From Imbricaverruca yamaguchii (lineage: Eukaryota; Arthropoda; Thecostraca; Neoverrucidae), in contig JAOTOL010001144.1 in NCBI GenBank assembly GCA_034440575.1, positions 186,001-250,000 of the forward strand: 64,000 nt of DNA. The letters run 5' to 3'. Below the pieces are notes generated by a model. The model made no database searches. It was not told where the DNA came from and was given only the letters and a program-made list of their open reading frames with translations. Position 1 is the stretch's first letter; the number at the start of each line of letters is the position of its first letter. This document shows positions 49,700 to 61,284 of this stretch, piece after piece. The translations under genes were made by a program, and so were the position numbers.

Positions 49700-50038
49700 A
49701 TCTACCATGTGGGTGTGGAGCGATTTAGTTTGCTCACATAGGCCCTTCGCGAGGTACGCGGAGCCTCCGGATAGTGTGCTGTGCGATGGCCAGAGCCGGT
49801 AGAGGCGAGGAGGTTGGCCGTATCGCTACTTCGGCCAGAGGTTCTGAAAACCCGTCGCCTTGCCCGGATAGCCTGACGACAGTAGTTTGGACAGCACAAG
49901 GTTTCAGTCGTGGAAGAGTTCTTAGCATGCTCGGAGGTCGCACATCGCGGATATTTCGGCTTGGATCGGCATTGGTGGCTGATGTGTCGATACCTATGGC
50001 AGCCGATACATTCCATTGGAATGGGTCGGTACGCGTGT
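49700..50038 (-). pseudogene. gag zinc-knuckle segment of the 46.6-50 kb element
   Basis: CIGCHRYRHISHQC is a perfect C-x2-C-x4-H-x4-C knuckle. It is followed by a second finger-like region with CATSEH and CCPNYC. This identifies ORF1 of a Jockey-type element. Its 5' part is cut off by a partial MITE at 50039. Confidence 0.85.
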
Positions 50039-50275
50039 CAGTGTTGAAATAATGATTTCTCGTTAGGTGTGAAATGTCGTAACTGGTAGAGCAAGATGTC
50101 GAAATCACCATGGAAGTAATGCTATTTAAATGTGAAGTCCTACAAACCCAGTGGCTTCGAGATAATCGCGTACATGTCACTCTTCACGCTTTGTGTTTTG
50201 AGAGGTGCCACATTTGGTGACACCGATACCAACGATAACGATACAAACACCTACGCTATAAGCTGGTACTGTATA
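50039..50275 (-). mobile_element. hAT-type MITE, copy 5, truncated
   Basis: Begins CAGTGTTGAAATAATG then TTCTCGTTAGGTGTGAAATG. It aligns in inverse orientation to the right half of copies 3 and 4 and to 31682 onward. The other end is missing and a SINE starts where it stops. Confidence 0.85.
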
Positions 50276-50428
50276 ACACCCCCCGGCCTTATCTGGCCAG
50301 GCTGCCAACTGACACTCCCGGCCGGGGGTTAAATGCGAGCACGCGAAGCGACTCGAACCCTGTGTTGCCAGGACAGGGGAGACCAGTGCAGGCCAGCGCT
50401 CTAACCAACTGAGCTACCGGGGCGGCAA
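50275..50428 (-). repeat. tRNA-derived SINE (subfamily 2)
   Basis: Minus-strand head GCCCCGGTAGCTCAGTTGG, B box GGTTCGAGTCG, body GGCCTGCACTGGTCTCC. It matches 26852-27000. Confidence 0.9.
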
Positions 50429-50429
50429 A

Positions 50430-51040
50430 ATTGTTGAGTGTGTGTTTGATAATTAAATGCGAGTACGATGTTGACTGTGTCGTGTAAAACTTCGTCACCT
50501 TTTGTTTTCAATCCCCTGGCCTCCAAGACTTCGAATCCTGCCAAGTGATGACACCCCTGGGCAGTTTTTAGAGCGATGAGTCTTCAGTCATGGTTACTGA
50601 CTTTTGCACGCTTCTCCCTTCGATCGCGCACGAAAACGTAAAGACCTTGGCTTTTAGTGTGTTCCTGGCCTCCTCCGGGTCCGAAAACTCGGTCGAAGTC
50701 GCTGTTACTCAATCGGTCGCACTGTGCCACTGCATCAAAACGCTCGGTGGGCTCAAACCGGCAAGAACGCAACTTACAGAAGCCTATCAAACCTAAACTA
50801 ACCTACCCTAAACTTTAGTTGTGGTGGTGGTGGTTATTGGTTTTTACGACACGTCGACGACTGACTATGAGAACCATTCTCGCTTTAAAGTGTTGTTTGG
50901 TAAGACGGGATTCGACGGCAGTTTAGTAGAATACTGACTTTGCTACGCTGCGCAATTTTTCGGTATTGGTGAAACGGAATGGCGTACGGAATTTTCCGTA
51001 CATATTCTATGTAGACCCGTTCCTTTCATTGCTAATGCGT
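50430..51040. other. Unassigned, with a SINE tail remnant at about 50822-50880
   Basis: GGTTATTGGTTTTTACGACA resembles the tail region of the SINE at 59539, but the body is absent. No gene is recognised. Confidence 0.45.
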
Positions 51041-51054
51041 TTCATGAACAGACT

Positions 51055-51109
51055 GATTGATTATTTGGGCTTAAGGGCGCATCAACTGCTACTGGTTATG
51101 TAGCGCCCA
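51055..51109 (-). repeat. Ultra-short retroposon, 55 bp, with perfect 14-bp target duplication
   Basis: GATTGATTATTTGGGCTTAA, GGGCGCATCAACTGC and ATGTAGCGCCCA. Flanks TTCATGAACAGACT at 51041-51054 and 51110-51123 are identical. Confidence 0.92.
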
Positions 51110-51396
51110 TTCATGAACAGACTATTTGTCTGACAAGCCATGGCCAATCCTTGAGCAAACGACACCGTCAAATTTCGGTGCAGGTCGGCATATTCTGCGG
51201 TACTCAGTGCTAGTTCAGTTCACCCTTCAAAACCGGACGCGTCCAAATCCGGTGCTGACTAGCCCATTCTGCGGCGTCGGACGGCGTCCGAATGTGGAGT
51301 TGGGCGGCTGGCGGCCGGTCAGCACCGGGCCGTGGCCGTGCATCCCACCCGTACACCGCTGCGACCCGCCTACAAAACCGGTCAGAGCGCAAGGCA

Positions 51397-51970
<574 letters not shown>

Positions 51971-51974
51971 ACGC

Positions 51975-52635
51975 CCTGTTAGGTTTGGCAAAGGCTAACG
52001 GCCACAGCCGGCTATGTACTTCCTGAGCCGTCCTAGCTAAAACTGTTGGGAGCGCTGTGTCGTCAGACACTACTATGCGTCTATGTTTCTTCAGTAGCTA
52101 GAACAACGACTGGTGCGTGTCCGATCACTACGTACAGCGGATTGCTGTACGTGGTGATGGGGGCGGCACCGTACGCAGATCGGTCAGCAGGCCGGTGGGC
52201 GTCCCGACTCACTGTGTAGTGGATTACACTGTAGAGCTCACTGGCAATGGAAAACGCGGCAGATCGGCAGCCGAATACCAAACGGATCGCGCTCACCGCA
52301 TGAGTCGAGAAGAGGGGGTTCATTCGATCACGTTATCTGCTACTCATCAATCAATGTCTGGGAACCACCAGTCCACACAACCTGCCACATCACCCGTTAC
52401 TGTTCTGCCGCTGATCAATATCTGTCGTGGAGCCACTAGTCCACACCACCTGTCACCACTCCGCTACTGTCCTGACACATCACCCGCCGGTATCCTGCCA
52501 CTGCTTCTTCGTTAGCAGTCATCGACAAACTGTGGTGGTCCACTAATCCGACAGTGTTCGGCCGACCCTACAGTGATCGACTGACCGTGCACTGAAGAAG
52601 AAAGGCATCCAAGACGATCATTCAAGCCATGACAG
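51975..52635. other. Unassigned; diverged repeated phrases at 52350-52510
   Basis: ACCACCAGTCCACACAACCTG and CCACTAGTCCACACCACCTG (52366, 52433) suggest an old tandem duplication of about 67 bp. A 132-codon plus frame is not recognised. Confidence 0.4.
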
Positions 52636-52664
52636 TTTGCCTACCTTACATCTCAGCCGTACCT

Positions 52665-52925
52665 CAGTCCCCCTTCACGTGCCTCCATCTCACTTCACCC
52701 CGCCTCAACAGCTCATCACTGCATCTCCACCTAGTCATACTCGGTCGTACCTCACTGTTCCTCAGTCCTCCCTCTTCCTCCATCTCACTTCACCCCGCCT
52801 CAACAGCTCATCACTGCAGCTCCACCTAGTCATAATCGGTCATACCTCACTGTATCTCAGTCCTCCCGATTCCTTCATCTCATTTCACCGAGCCCCAAAA
52901 GCCTATCACTGCATCTCCACCAGGT
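52665..52925. repeat. Tandem repeat, about 85-90-bp unit, 3 copies
   Basis: Copies share CATCTCACTTCACCCCGCCT, CATCACTGCATCTCCAC and TCATACTCGGTCGTACCTC. Confidence 0.88.
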
Positions 52926-53109
52926 CAGCAAATAAAGCTAAGTACCCCCAACCCTGAACCCCAATCCCTGGCCGAATGCAAAGCAACAGCTTTGTTCCAA
53001 GCCGCATCACCATGCAATGCATAATGATCGCTTTCTTGTTCTTGAAAGCATAAGTGCATTTCGCCGCTAAAAATCATCAAGCGAGCCGACCGGACGGTAG
53101 GGATTGGGC

Positions 53110-53355
53110 GTCCTAGTCAGGCTGGTGGATGTAGTGGTCAGGCTGGTGGATGTAGTGGTCAGGCTGGTGGGTGTGGTGGTCAGGCTGGAGGATATAGTGA
53201 TCAGGCTGGTGGGTGTGGTGGTCAGACTGGTGGATATGGTGGTGAGGCTAGTGGATATGGTGGTGAGGCTAGTGGATATGGTGGTGAGGCTAGTGGATAT
53301 GGTGGTCAGGCTAGTTGGTATAGTGGTCAGACTGGTAGGTGTTGTAGTCAGTGTC
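53110..53355. repeat. Minisatellite, 21-bp unit, about 12 copies
   Basis: The unit is like GTGGTCAGGCTGGTGGATGT plus A. It is open on both strands because 21 is divisible by 3, and is read as VVRLVDV or SLTTIST repeats. Confidence 0.95.
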
Positions 53356-53369
53356 AGGATGGGATCCAC

Positions 53370-54045
53370 TTGATGCCTGTACAGGAGGCATGTTTATTCG
53401 GGATGGGATGCGACCCAGTGGATTGGGAGGGGATAATTTGTTCCACTCTGGGCTGCAGAGGAGCCGGTCAGCCGCCCACTTCACGCCACAGTTGGAAGGG
53501 ACAGCTGTGGTCCGTCGGTAGCGGCGTGAGTCACCAGTTCACCAGCATCGACCCGCGGCCGTCGGTGCTTCTCGGCGCCGACGACAACGGTGCGCGGTCA
53601 CCACGTGGCCGGAGGCGGATCCGGCGGTTGTGGCGCCACCAAAACGGTCACGGCCCAGCTCGGCCGGCAGCCACGACACAGCGCGCCGGTTGCGCCAGTG
53701 GACGGTGTTACCATGGGCAGCGGTTTCCCCTGATGCACAGCCACCGCTGAAAGCTGTAGCCACCACAAACGACAACCGAGACAGCGAGAACGGAGAGGGG
53801 GAGAGAGGGGGGGGGGCTCGCAGCGCATCAGCACGTTATTCGCAGCGTCTGCGGTTCCCGTCGTCAAGATAGCACATTACATCATCAGCCGCTGGTAGGC
53901 AGAACGCCTCCGTGACCAATACTCGAGACAAATGTGGCGCACATTGGTGTGTGGCCGTGGCAAGACAAAATATAAATTGACAAAATATATATTGCTTGTT
54001 GCTGCTTTATTTCCGGGTCGCTTAAGCACGTACATGAATATATTC
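53370..54045. other. Unassigned GC-rich sequence
   Basis: A 126-codon plus frame and 78- and 89-codon minus frames overlap. None matches a family I recognise. G and GA runs occur at 53795-53818. Confidence 0.3.
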
Positions 54046-54051
54046 CAGTTA

Positions 54052-54108
54052 GTTAGTTATTCGGGTTGCTGGGCGCAACAACTGGATCGGCTTTAGGGTA
54101 CCCATAAC
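54052..54108 (-). repeat. Ultra-short retroposon copy, strongly diverged
   Basis: GTTAGTTAGTTATTCGGGTT, GGGCGCAACAACTGG and TACCCAT. No clear duplication. Confidence 0.55.
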
Positions 54109-54168
54109 AAACCTATTTAAACTATGTCCATGCTATCCTAGAGTGCAAGCGTGCGCTCCTGCGACGGA

Positions 54169-55760
54169 TTAGACAGGGGAGTAGATCGTACGGAAGCTTG
54201 CGTTCAAAAGAAAGTGGAATAATAGACCGACTGATTCTGATTGGACGCGCAAAATGGACGCGACTGATTCATCCCCAAGACCGTCACGAGGCGAGAGCGC
54301 CTGCAATCGTTCAAAGCAATGCTTATGCACGCCAGAAAGCGGAGAGATTAGGGCAGCATATGACACCCTGAAAGGCATCCGTGGCATCTGGGGAATAAGT
54401 GTGCATTATCACCACAGAGAACATAGCTGCGCGTTGCGTACGCTTGGCCAATGCGTACGCGGCACAGTGCCGCCGCTTCCCGCCTAGTGGACACAAGGGC
54501 CACTGACCGATGTTAGGCATGATTGTTCTCATCTTGTTTTCACAAAGGCGTCCCGAAGTGCCTACTACTCACCAAAAACGTAATCCTTGATGTCAGAGCA
54601 TATATGTGGAGCAGAAACAGGTACATGACGAGTATATGGTTTATGTGCTTCCCCTTTGCAGCTGCGTCAGCGGCCTCATTACCTAGTATACCGACGTGGC
54701 TCAGAATCCAACACGTAACAACTGTCCTACCATGTTTGTGTGGTGACATTAGCCGTAGAACTATTTCTTGGACAATGGAGTGTAACGGATTAAAAGATCG
54801 CAATGCCAAAATACAACTGAGGCTGTCTGATAGAATGAGGTGTAATGTTGCTTCAGATACCTGCATAAAACAAAAGGCTTTGTTAATGGCATCTAACTCG
54901 GATGTGAGGAACGATGTCTGCGCCGATAGAGTAAAAGAGCGTGTGACAGAGCCGCTAGCGAAAGCCGATCCAACACCAGTTTCAGTCATAGAACCGTCCG
55001 TGTAGGTAGTCTTGTAGCCCATGTAAGATGCAATGAGTTCTAGAGCTATAATTCAGAACCCCTGAGGTATGGTGTCATGCTTGTATGTTTTGTTCAGGAA
55101 AAAATTGATTTTTGGGGGGAAAAACCCCCAGGGAAAAAAGGGGGTCCACCATGGAGTGATTTCACTTCGATTCAGTGCACTGGAAAGTCTGATACAGTTA
55201 GTTATTAGGGCTTTCGGGCGCATCGACTACATTGGTCATGTAGGGCCGAGGAAAGCCTGATGCAGAAGGGTATCGAGCGCAGGTCAGATATTCCACGGAA
55301 TATGCTCACAATCCGTGACGAAAACACTATTTCATGTTTGGGGTGAGCTGGGAACTGTGAAAGCTTGCACGCACATCTCATCCCAAGCATGAAACGTCAC
55401 AAAACAAGGGATGGTGCATGAGCATCAACCAGAAGACATGTTGTAGAAGTCCGTAATCCACCAGTGAAAATCCGCAAGGCTGCGTTATGTACAGCATCCA
55501 ACGTTCGCTTGTTAGACTTATAAGCTGAGTTACAAACGAAGCAGTCGTAATGAAGTTTAGAACGGACAAGTAATCGGTAAAAAAAAAACAAGTGTCTTAC
55601 GGCCTTCCCCCATGAGGCATCTTTGTCACGCATTTCATGAGGTTCGATGGCTTCCCTGAGAATGCTAAGGTGTTCTCGATATGTCAACCGATTTCCAAAA
55701 CACACTCCTAAAAACCTGCAAACGGATTTCGTAGCGATCTCGGAATCATACACTTTCACT
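54169..55760 (-). pseudogene. 5'-truncated Jockey-like retrotransposon: post-RT and RNase H
   Basis: The minus strand gives SVCRFLGVCFGNRLTYREHL, LLVRSKLHYDCFVCNSAYKS and LDAVHNAALRIFTGGLRTS (55760-55400), all typical of the region after the RT palm. Next comes an ultra-short retroposon insertion (55198-55249), then an RNase H domain (55022-54540). This keeps YTDGSM, TSELDAI, LSDSLS and GNEAADAAAKG, so the four acidic catalytic positions look intact. The C-terminal tail ends ...VGLLFHFLLNASFR at about 54180. The RT palm and ORF1 are absent. Confidence 0.88.
55198..55249 (-). repeat. Ultra-short retroposon, 52 bp, inside a LINE
   Basis: TTAGTTATTAGGGCTTTCGG, GCGCATCGACTACATTGG and TCATGTAGGGCCGA. 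Flanks GGAAAGTCTGATACAG (55182-55197) and GGAAAGCCTGATGCAG (55250-55265), 14 of 16 identical. Confidence 0.88.
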
Positions 55761-56021
55761 GAAAAATTAGTGCACGAACGACAACGGCAACAACATTGAT
55801 TATTCAGTCTTCAACTTCCGAACATAAGGCCGTTGTTAAAACTGCACTTGTCAAGCCGACCCACTGCTAGTTGCACCTGCCACTCTACGGAGGGAGTACT
55901 TGCACCAAATTGCTACACCAAATGGAAAGATCGTGAACGAAGGGGGATCGGCGATGGACGTGAACGAAGATAAGAATAAAAGCGTCCTATTGTTAGGGGG
56001 GGGTGATTCCCCCCCCCCCCT

Positions 56022-56075
56022 AGTTTTAGTTAGTTATTGGGGTTTAGGGGCGCATCGACTGCAGGGTCATGCAGT
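56022..56075 (-). repeat. Ultra-short retroposon copy
   Basis: GTTAGTTATTGGGGTTTAGG, GGCGCATCGACTGCAGGG and TCATGCAG. Right end shortened, no clear duplication. Confidence 0.7.
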
Positions 56076-56218
56076 AAATTTATATAATTCAAATTCGCGA
56101 AGGGTACTAGATGCGAAAAAAAAATCTCCCATCGAACAAGGGTGCTTAATGGGGCGGCCCGATGGACTGAAGAAGATAAGCATCCAAGGTAGTTATAATA
56201 ACAAATGAAGCAACACTT

Positions 56219-58745
56219 CACGCGCGTCCTGGAGTGCCTCTGAAAATTACGCGCACTGGATAGGGGGTGGTGGATTCCGCCCCGCTCCCTCTAAGATCTC
56301 AGCTCTTATTATAGATAGAGTAACGAAATTTTCATGGTAGATATATATGGTGCGCCCCGGTAGCTCATTGGTTAAGAGCCGCCCCCCCCCCCTCTCTCCT
56401 TTTAGGAACAAAGGGGTGGATCCGCTTCTCCCCCCCCCCCAATTCCCCCCCCGGCGGGAAGATGGAGCCAGGAGCCCGGGCAGAAAACCCGGGGGAGCCC
56501 CCCGGCGGCCGTGTGGGGGTTTTTGCACCGTCTTAAATTTTTCCTCAATTTTACCCCGGTTAACAGAACCTGGTGGGGGGGGGGGGGGCACGGAGGCACA
56601 CCACAAAAACTAAAAAAAAAAAAAAAAAACCACCCCCCCAAACCCCCAAAAAACTCGGAATTAAATTAAAAAAAAAAAATGGTGCACTCAGTAGTGCGCA
56701 AGTTTAATGACCTTAGGTTGTTTTGGGGTCAGGGTCAAATGAGGTCAAATTTGCTTTGTTTTTGGTGGCTTGGCTTCCCATGGTTATGGATCGCTGCAAT
56801 TGTTTAAATGCTCCAAAACGGCCACCAATGATGTTTGGACATAACTCACGATCCAATACAGATGATAGATCCGGCACTTGACCTCAGGTCACCTATATAT
56901 CAGCACTTTATCGGGTCAGCTACCGGTTCCAGTTACTGTAACCGGGCAGCTAACCTGGAAATGCTTTGGTTCGCAATTACAAAAACAAGTTTTCAGTAGG
57001 GGGCAACATGAAAAATGACATGAATCGCATGGCTGTCACTTGCGCTTATGACAACCTTCCGGTTGGAAAGTTTGGTTCCATTGACCTGTCATGAATTTGA
57101 CTCAAGTTGACCTCGGTGACCTAGCAAGATCTTGAAACAATATAGGATAGCAATATACCTCAAAAAAGTTGCTAGTATTTCCCTGAACACTTCCCTTTTC
57201 CCGATATACTGGTAGCGTAGCAGCACAGGTAGTTGTCTGCCGCTACGAAATGTTTTGACTTTGATGGTCTTTAACTCGAAAAAATCGTTTGATTTTCGTG
57301 TTTCTTGTTTTAAGCGACGCGCCAGACATCTAAGCAGGTACACAAAATGTGGCGTATATCGACCGGAAAACCCGAGTTATTTACGGGAAATGGGAGGGGT
57401 GGGCGGATTTCGCTTCCTTCTTTTCCAGTGCGAGTGCTCACACGCACCCTGGATGGGGGGGGGCGAAATCCGACCACCCCTCAGGTTTTTCGTAGGTAAC
57501 TCCCGATTTTACCAGCCGATATACGCCATTGTTTGTGTACCTGCTTACAAATGAACGGCACGTTGCTTAAAATAAGGAAAATGAAAATAGACCGAAGTTT
57601 TCGAGAGAAAAAATATCAGCGCCAGACCACGAATATCGGCGCTGATACGCTTCCCGTATATTGGCAAAAAGGAAGTGTTCTTGGCAACACTAGCGAGTTG
57701 TTTGATGTATATTGTTATGCTACATTGTTTCAAAGTCATGTCAGGTCACCAAGGTCAAGTCAGGTCAAGTTCATGACAGGTTAACACACGCCCTGGAAGA
57801 GTGGAGTGCGAAATCCACCCACCCCTCCGATTTTCGTAAACAACTCCATATTGTACCGCCGATATACGCCATTTTCTCCGTACATCCTTATAAATGTCCG
57901 GCGCATTGCTTAAAGCAAGATAAATGTAAATCGGCCGAAAAGTTTTTTTTTAAGTTATGGGCCGTTAAAGTTTTACAAAAATCGCAGCGCCAGACCACAA
58001 AAATCTGCGCTGATCCGCTTCTCGTATATTGGCAAAAGTGAAGTGTTCTTGACAACACTAGCGACTTGTTTGATGCATATTGCTATGCTATATAATTTAA
58101 AAGTTATGTTAGGTTGCCGAGGTCATTATGACAGGTTAATGGAACCAAACTTGGTCAACTGGATTGCTGTCATAAATGCAAATGACTGTCATGCGATTGA
58201 TGTCATTTTGCATGTTATTCCCTACACATCCGGAAATCTACTGTTTGTCATTGTGTGCCTAAGCGTTTCTATAGCTTATTCATGCATTTCACTCCTTTCT
58301 TTGCGAAGCCGATTGTACCGAGCCACCCAACGGAGCAGTCAGGTGGGCAGCCCGGTTACGGTAACTGGAGAAGTAATGACCTGATAAAGTGCTCCTATAT
58401 AGGCGACCTGAGGTCAAATGGCGGATCTGGCGTATGCATTGCATCATTAGTAATATCCAAAACATCCTTAATGCCAATTCTTAAGCATTTAAACACATTC
58501 ACAGCGATCGATAACAATGACAAGCCAAGCCACGCAAAACCAGAAAATTGTGCTATTTTGACCTCATTTGACCATGAAGATATTGACCTAAGGTAACGAA
58601 ATTTGCGCACAATAGAGTTAACTAACGAGCCCATCCACCCTGTGAATTTCGTTGCTCCAGCCTTAATGGGAGCCGAGATGTTAGGGGGCGGAATCCGCCC
58701 CCCCCACCAGTGCGCGTAATGTTCAGAGGCCCTCCAGGGCGCGTG
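56219..58745. mobile_element. Composite of TTAA-type (piggyBac-like) non-autonomous elements
   Basis: The left end CACGCGCGTCCTGGAG, with GAAAATTACGCGCACTGG inside, mirrors the right end (reverse complement CACGCGCCCTGGAGGG with GAACATTACGCGCACTGG). TTAA follows the right end at 58746-58749. Another terminus, TTAACACACGCCCTGGAAG at 57781, and a third, ACACGCACCCTGGATGG at about 57436, show that two or three copies are abutted or nested. Inside are large inverted segments: 56690-56950 is inverse to 58380-58610, and 57080-57350 is inverse to 57500-57790 and 57820-58130. No transposase frame is seen. AGGTCA motifs are frequent. Confidence 0.75.
56345..56690 (+). repeat. tRNA-like head followed by long G, C and A homopolymer runs
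   Basis: GCGCCCCGGTAGCTCATTGG at 56350 is an A-box-bearing tRNA-like start in plus orientation. It continues into runs of C10, G13 and A18 and not into a SINE body. The sequence quality of this stretch is doubtful. Confidence 0.6.
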
Positions 58746-58751
58746 TTAAAG

Positions 58752-59385
58752 CACTGCCCTGTGGCATACCGTTACCTTAATAAAAACATTAAATACCTTA
58801 ATAGTAAAAACAGCTACTAATTATAATCTGACGACAAAACGATCACAATAAAACTATCCATAAAGGTAACCACAACACTACGGATCGGGGGATGGGAAGT
58901 GGGTGAATTCCAAGGTAGATGATGAGGTAGATAGGGCGGGGCCTGCATCGAATGGGAAAGACCGAGGAAACTTCCTAAGACCGTTGGGCCTGTGTCTACT
59001 CCCCACTCTCAATGATTGATTGCGAGGGGCTTCCGATGAACAAGCGGCGCATCCACTCGTGGAGGGTGGAGCCTCGGTTTCCTCGACGTCGCGGTGGATT
59101 GGCTGCCCTTTCCTCTCAAACGACGCGACAGTCACCCCAAGGGATCGTAGTAGTGTTATTAATTGAATCAGTTACAAATTGAATCAATCAATGCAGATGT
59201 CTCGTTTGGCTGTATATGTTGTGAGGCTGTCAGAGTACCTTTACCTGACCGGTCTCATATATGCAGCCTTGGCTGCATATGCAACTTTAGGATGGATGCT
59301 CTAATATAGATCCCCGACCCCACGAAACGAAATATTTTGGTACATTTGAGTGAAATAAATTATTTATCTTTCTTATATGTGGGAC
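58752..59385. other. Unassigned sequence
   Basis: Nothing recognised. Contains GTTGCATATGCAGCC-like inverted motifs at 59260-59285. Confidence 0.35.
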
Positions 59386-59389
59386 ATGA

Positions 59390-60203
59390 CCTATCGAATG
59401 TACTGTTTGCACTCTGTCCTCACCATAAATGACACGCCAGGGTGCCTCAGCATAGCAATAGTCCGTGGAGTGCTCCGAAGAACCGCACCTTTCACATGCG
59501 AGACGGTGACGGCAGAACTGTGTTGTGTGGCAAAACTTGGTTGTTTATTGGTTTTTACGACACATCGACCGTTGAGTCATGCAATCTCTCACGCCGATTG
59601 GTCGCGGGCGAATAGTAGCGAGAGATGAGACTCGAACCCACAACCTTTCGATTGTGAGACGAGCAACTTACCCCTAGGCTACTCATCCCCCGTGTGGCCA
59701 AACTTCTCACAGCGGAAGCAAAGTACGGGATTTCGGATGAAGTGTCTGACCTTGACGGTCATATAGCCTACACGGACAGATTTAGGTAACTCCATCGAGG
59801 TAAATGCTAAAATAATAAGTGTCTATGGGCTGCAAACCCTTACCCGTTCTCACTGTCAGTCTTCGTGCTAGAATAACGCCATCATCTGCCAAACCACATA
59901 TAATTTCCCTGTCACCGACATGTCCCAAATCAAAGCAGTTGATCACACCCTTAGAGTGGTTTTTGGTTTTGTGTGCTTCGACCGTGATACGTATAGTCGT
60001 GATCTTTCTGCCCTGCTGATCCCTGGTTAAATACCTAAATTGCGTTGCCATCAACTTTCGTTTCGACTTGCACGCATCTTCAAATTCAACTTTGAGGCTA
60101 CCATCTCTGGGTTTGTCGCATCATTTGATGCATCAAAAACAATCGCAGTCGTTTCGTCTCTGGAATGGGGAAGAGAAGACAGCTTCATTTCTCCTTCATC
60201 CCC
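59390..60203 (-). pseudogene. Jockey-like gag (ORF1) split by a SINE
   Basis: The minus strand reads RDETTAIVFDASNDATNPEM, then RKITTIRITVEAHKTKNHSK, ...VINCFDLGHVGDREIICGLA and RVGYMTVKVRHFIRNPVLCF. It then enters a first CCHC knuckle (CFRCEKFGH, with the SINE inserted right after, then ...TQFC) and a second, CERCGSSEHSTDYC. The layout (basic RNA-binding part, fingers at the end) matches ORF1 of Jockey-type LINEs. A TTAA element at 60208 interrupts the region upstream. One frameshift lies near 60045. Confidence 0.87.
59539..59691 (-). repeat. tRNA-derived SINE with 14-bp target duplication, inside gag
   Basis: Minus-strand A box GTAGCCTAGGGG, B box GGTTCGAGTCT, tail ...CCAATAAACAACC. Flanks GTGTGGCAAAACTT (59525-59538) and GTGTGGCCAAACTT (59692-59705), 13 of 14 identical. 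Confidence 0.95.
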
Positions 60204-60207
60204 TTAA

Positions 60208-61278
60208 CACTCGCACGTCCGGCGGTCCGCGCTAACTACGCATGTCCGGGGGGGGGGGGCAGATGTCTGCCCCCTAAGATCTCTGGAACTATGCTAGCTA
60301 GCGACAAACGGAAAACGGCGTTGAATAGCTGGTGACTGGTTTTATCGAAAATGTTTTATCGAACTGGTTTTATGAGCATAGCTGGTTTTATCGAAAAAAA
60401 AGAAAATGAAAATGTTTATCGGTCATTTTTTGTTCGCTCAGGTCAACATTCATGTCACTGGGCCATCATAGGTCAAATTCGACCAGATCAGGTGGAACTC
60501 AGATATTGACACATATTTCAGGACCTGTAACAGATAGAAACAAACGGCGAACGCTCTTCGACAGTCGTTAAAATGCGCTACCGACACTAGGCGGTGTAAT
60601 TTAAGGTCAGGTCAACCGAAACTCAGGTCAAGGTCAGGAAGTCATGACCTCAGGTCAATATCATGAAGTCATCTAGGGAGGTCATGCAATGTATCAATCG
60701 ACACGTATTGGCGATACAAGCACAATGACGGTAATTCCAGCCTTCTAGCTCAATGCAGTGCGATATAATGCGCAGAAATGTGTAGTGATCTCAGGTGACC
60801 TCAGAGACCTTAGTGAGGTCACTGAGCAAAAATGTTAGCGGTAACATTGAGCATAGCTTCCATCTACATGCCCCAACGGTTGAGATCATTACGAGCGCAA
60901 ATATGTAACCAGGAAACATTTATATATTTCCCATAGCTCTATAATGTGGAAGCCAAGGCCGCGACCTGACCTAAGGTCAATGCCACAAAAAATGTTATAT
61001 ATAATATGGTCCCTGATGAAATCATGACATGTTATAAGGTTTAAATCAATCGCCCAATTATTGTGGAAGTTATGCCTCCTAGAACTCCGACTGTAGTTGG
61101 GTCACTTCGCCTGACCTGGTGACCTGACCTGATATGACCCAGGATTAAAAATGTATGAGAATATGCGGAAAAGACCAATGAACAGCTAAGCGAGGTTTTG
61201 CCTTGCTAACCAGATTAGTTTGGCGGCAAATGAGGAAAAACCGTAGGGGGCAGATATCTGCCCCCGGACGTGCGCGTG
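60208..61278. mobile_element. TTAA-type (piggyBac-like) non-autonomous element, 1.07 kb
   Basis: TTAA at 60204-60207 and 61279-61282 flanks inverted ends CACTCGCACGTCCGG and (reverse complement of the right end) CACGCGCACGTCCGG. Next to them are GGGGGCAGATGTCTGCCCCC and CAGATATCTGCCCCC. TTAA duplication with CAC/CCC ends is the piggyBac-superfamily signature. No transposase is present. The interior is rich in AGGTCA/TGACCT. It is inserted just upstream of the gag fragment. Confidence 0.88.
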
Positions 61279-61284
61279 TTAACA

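Larger units (their letters stand above)
46570..50038 (-). pseudogene. Fossil Jockey-like non-LTR retrotransposon broken by two hAT MITEs
   Basis: Read on minus from 50038 the order is: gag with CCHC fingers (50010-49900); gag C-terminus (to about 49560); RT (49470-48805, with FPSTWRDAMLPILKPGKDAS, SYRSISLRASLCKLMEKMI and GVPQGVLSVTLF). Then comes a MITE (48804-48311), RT continuing with an FVDD active-site box (48274-48263), the post-RT region (47873-47540), the RNase H start (THTDGSKADSDVGSVF, about 47400), a second MITE (47324-46845), and the RNase H and C-terminal remainder to about 46570. The endonuclease and RT N-terminus are missing between gag and RT. Many frameshifts show it is inactive. 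Confidence 0.85.

Noticed and set aside
53630..53872. 5' coding exon of CLASP
   Set aside because: No match to the TOG1 N-terminus in any minus frame.
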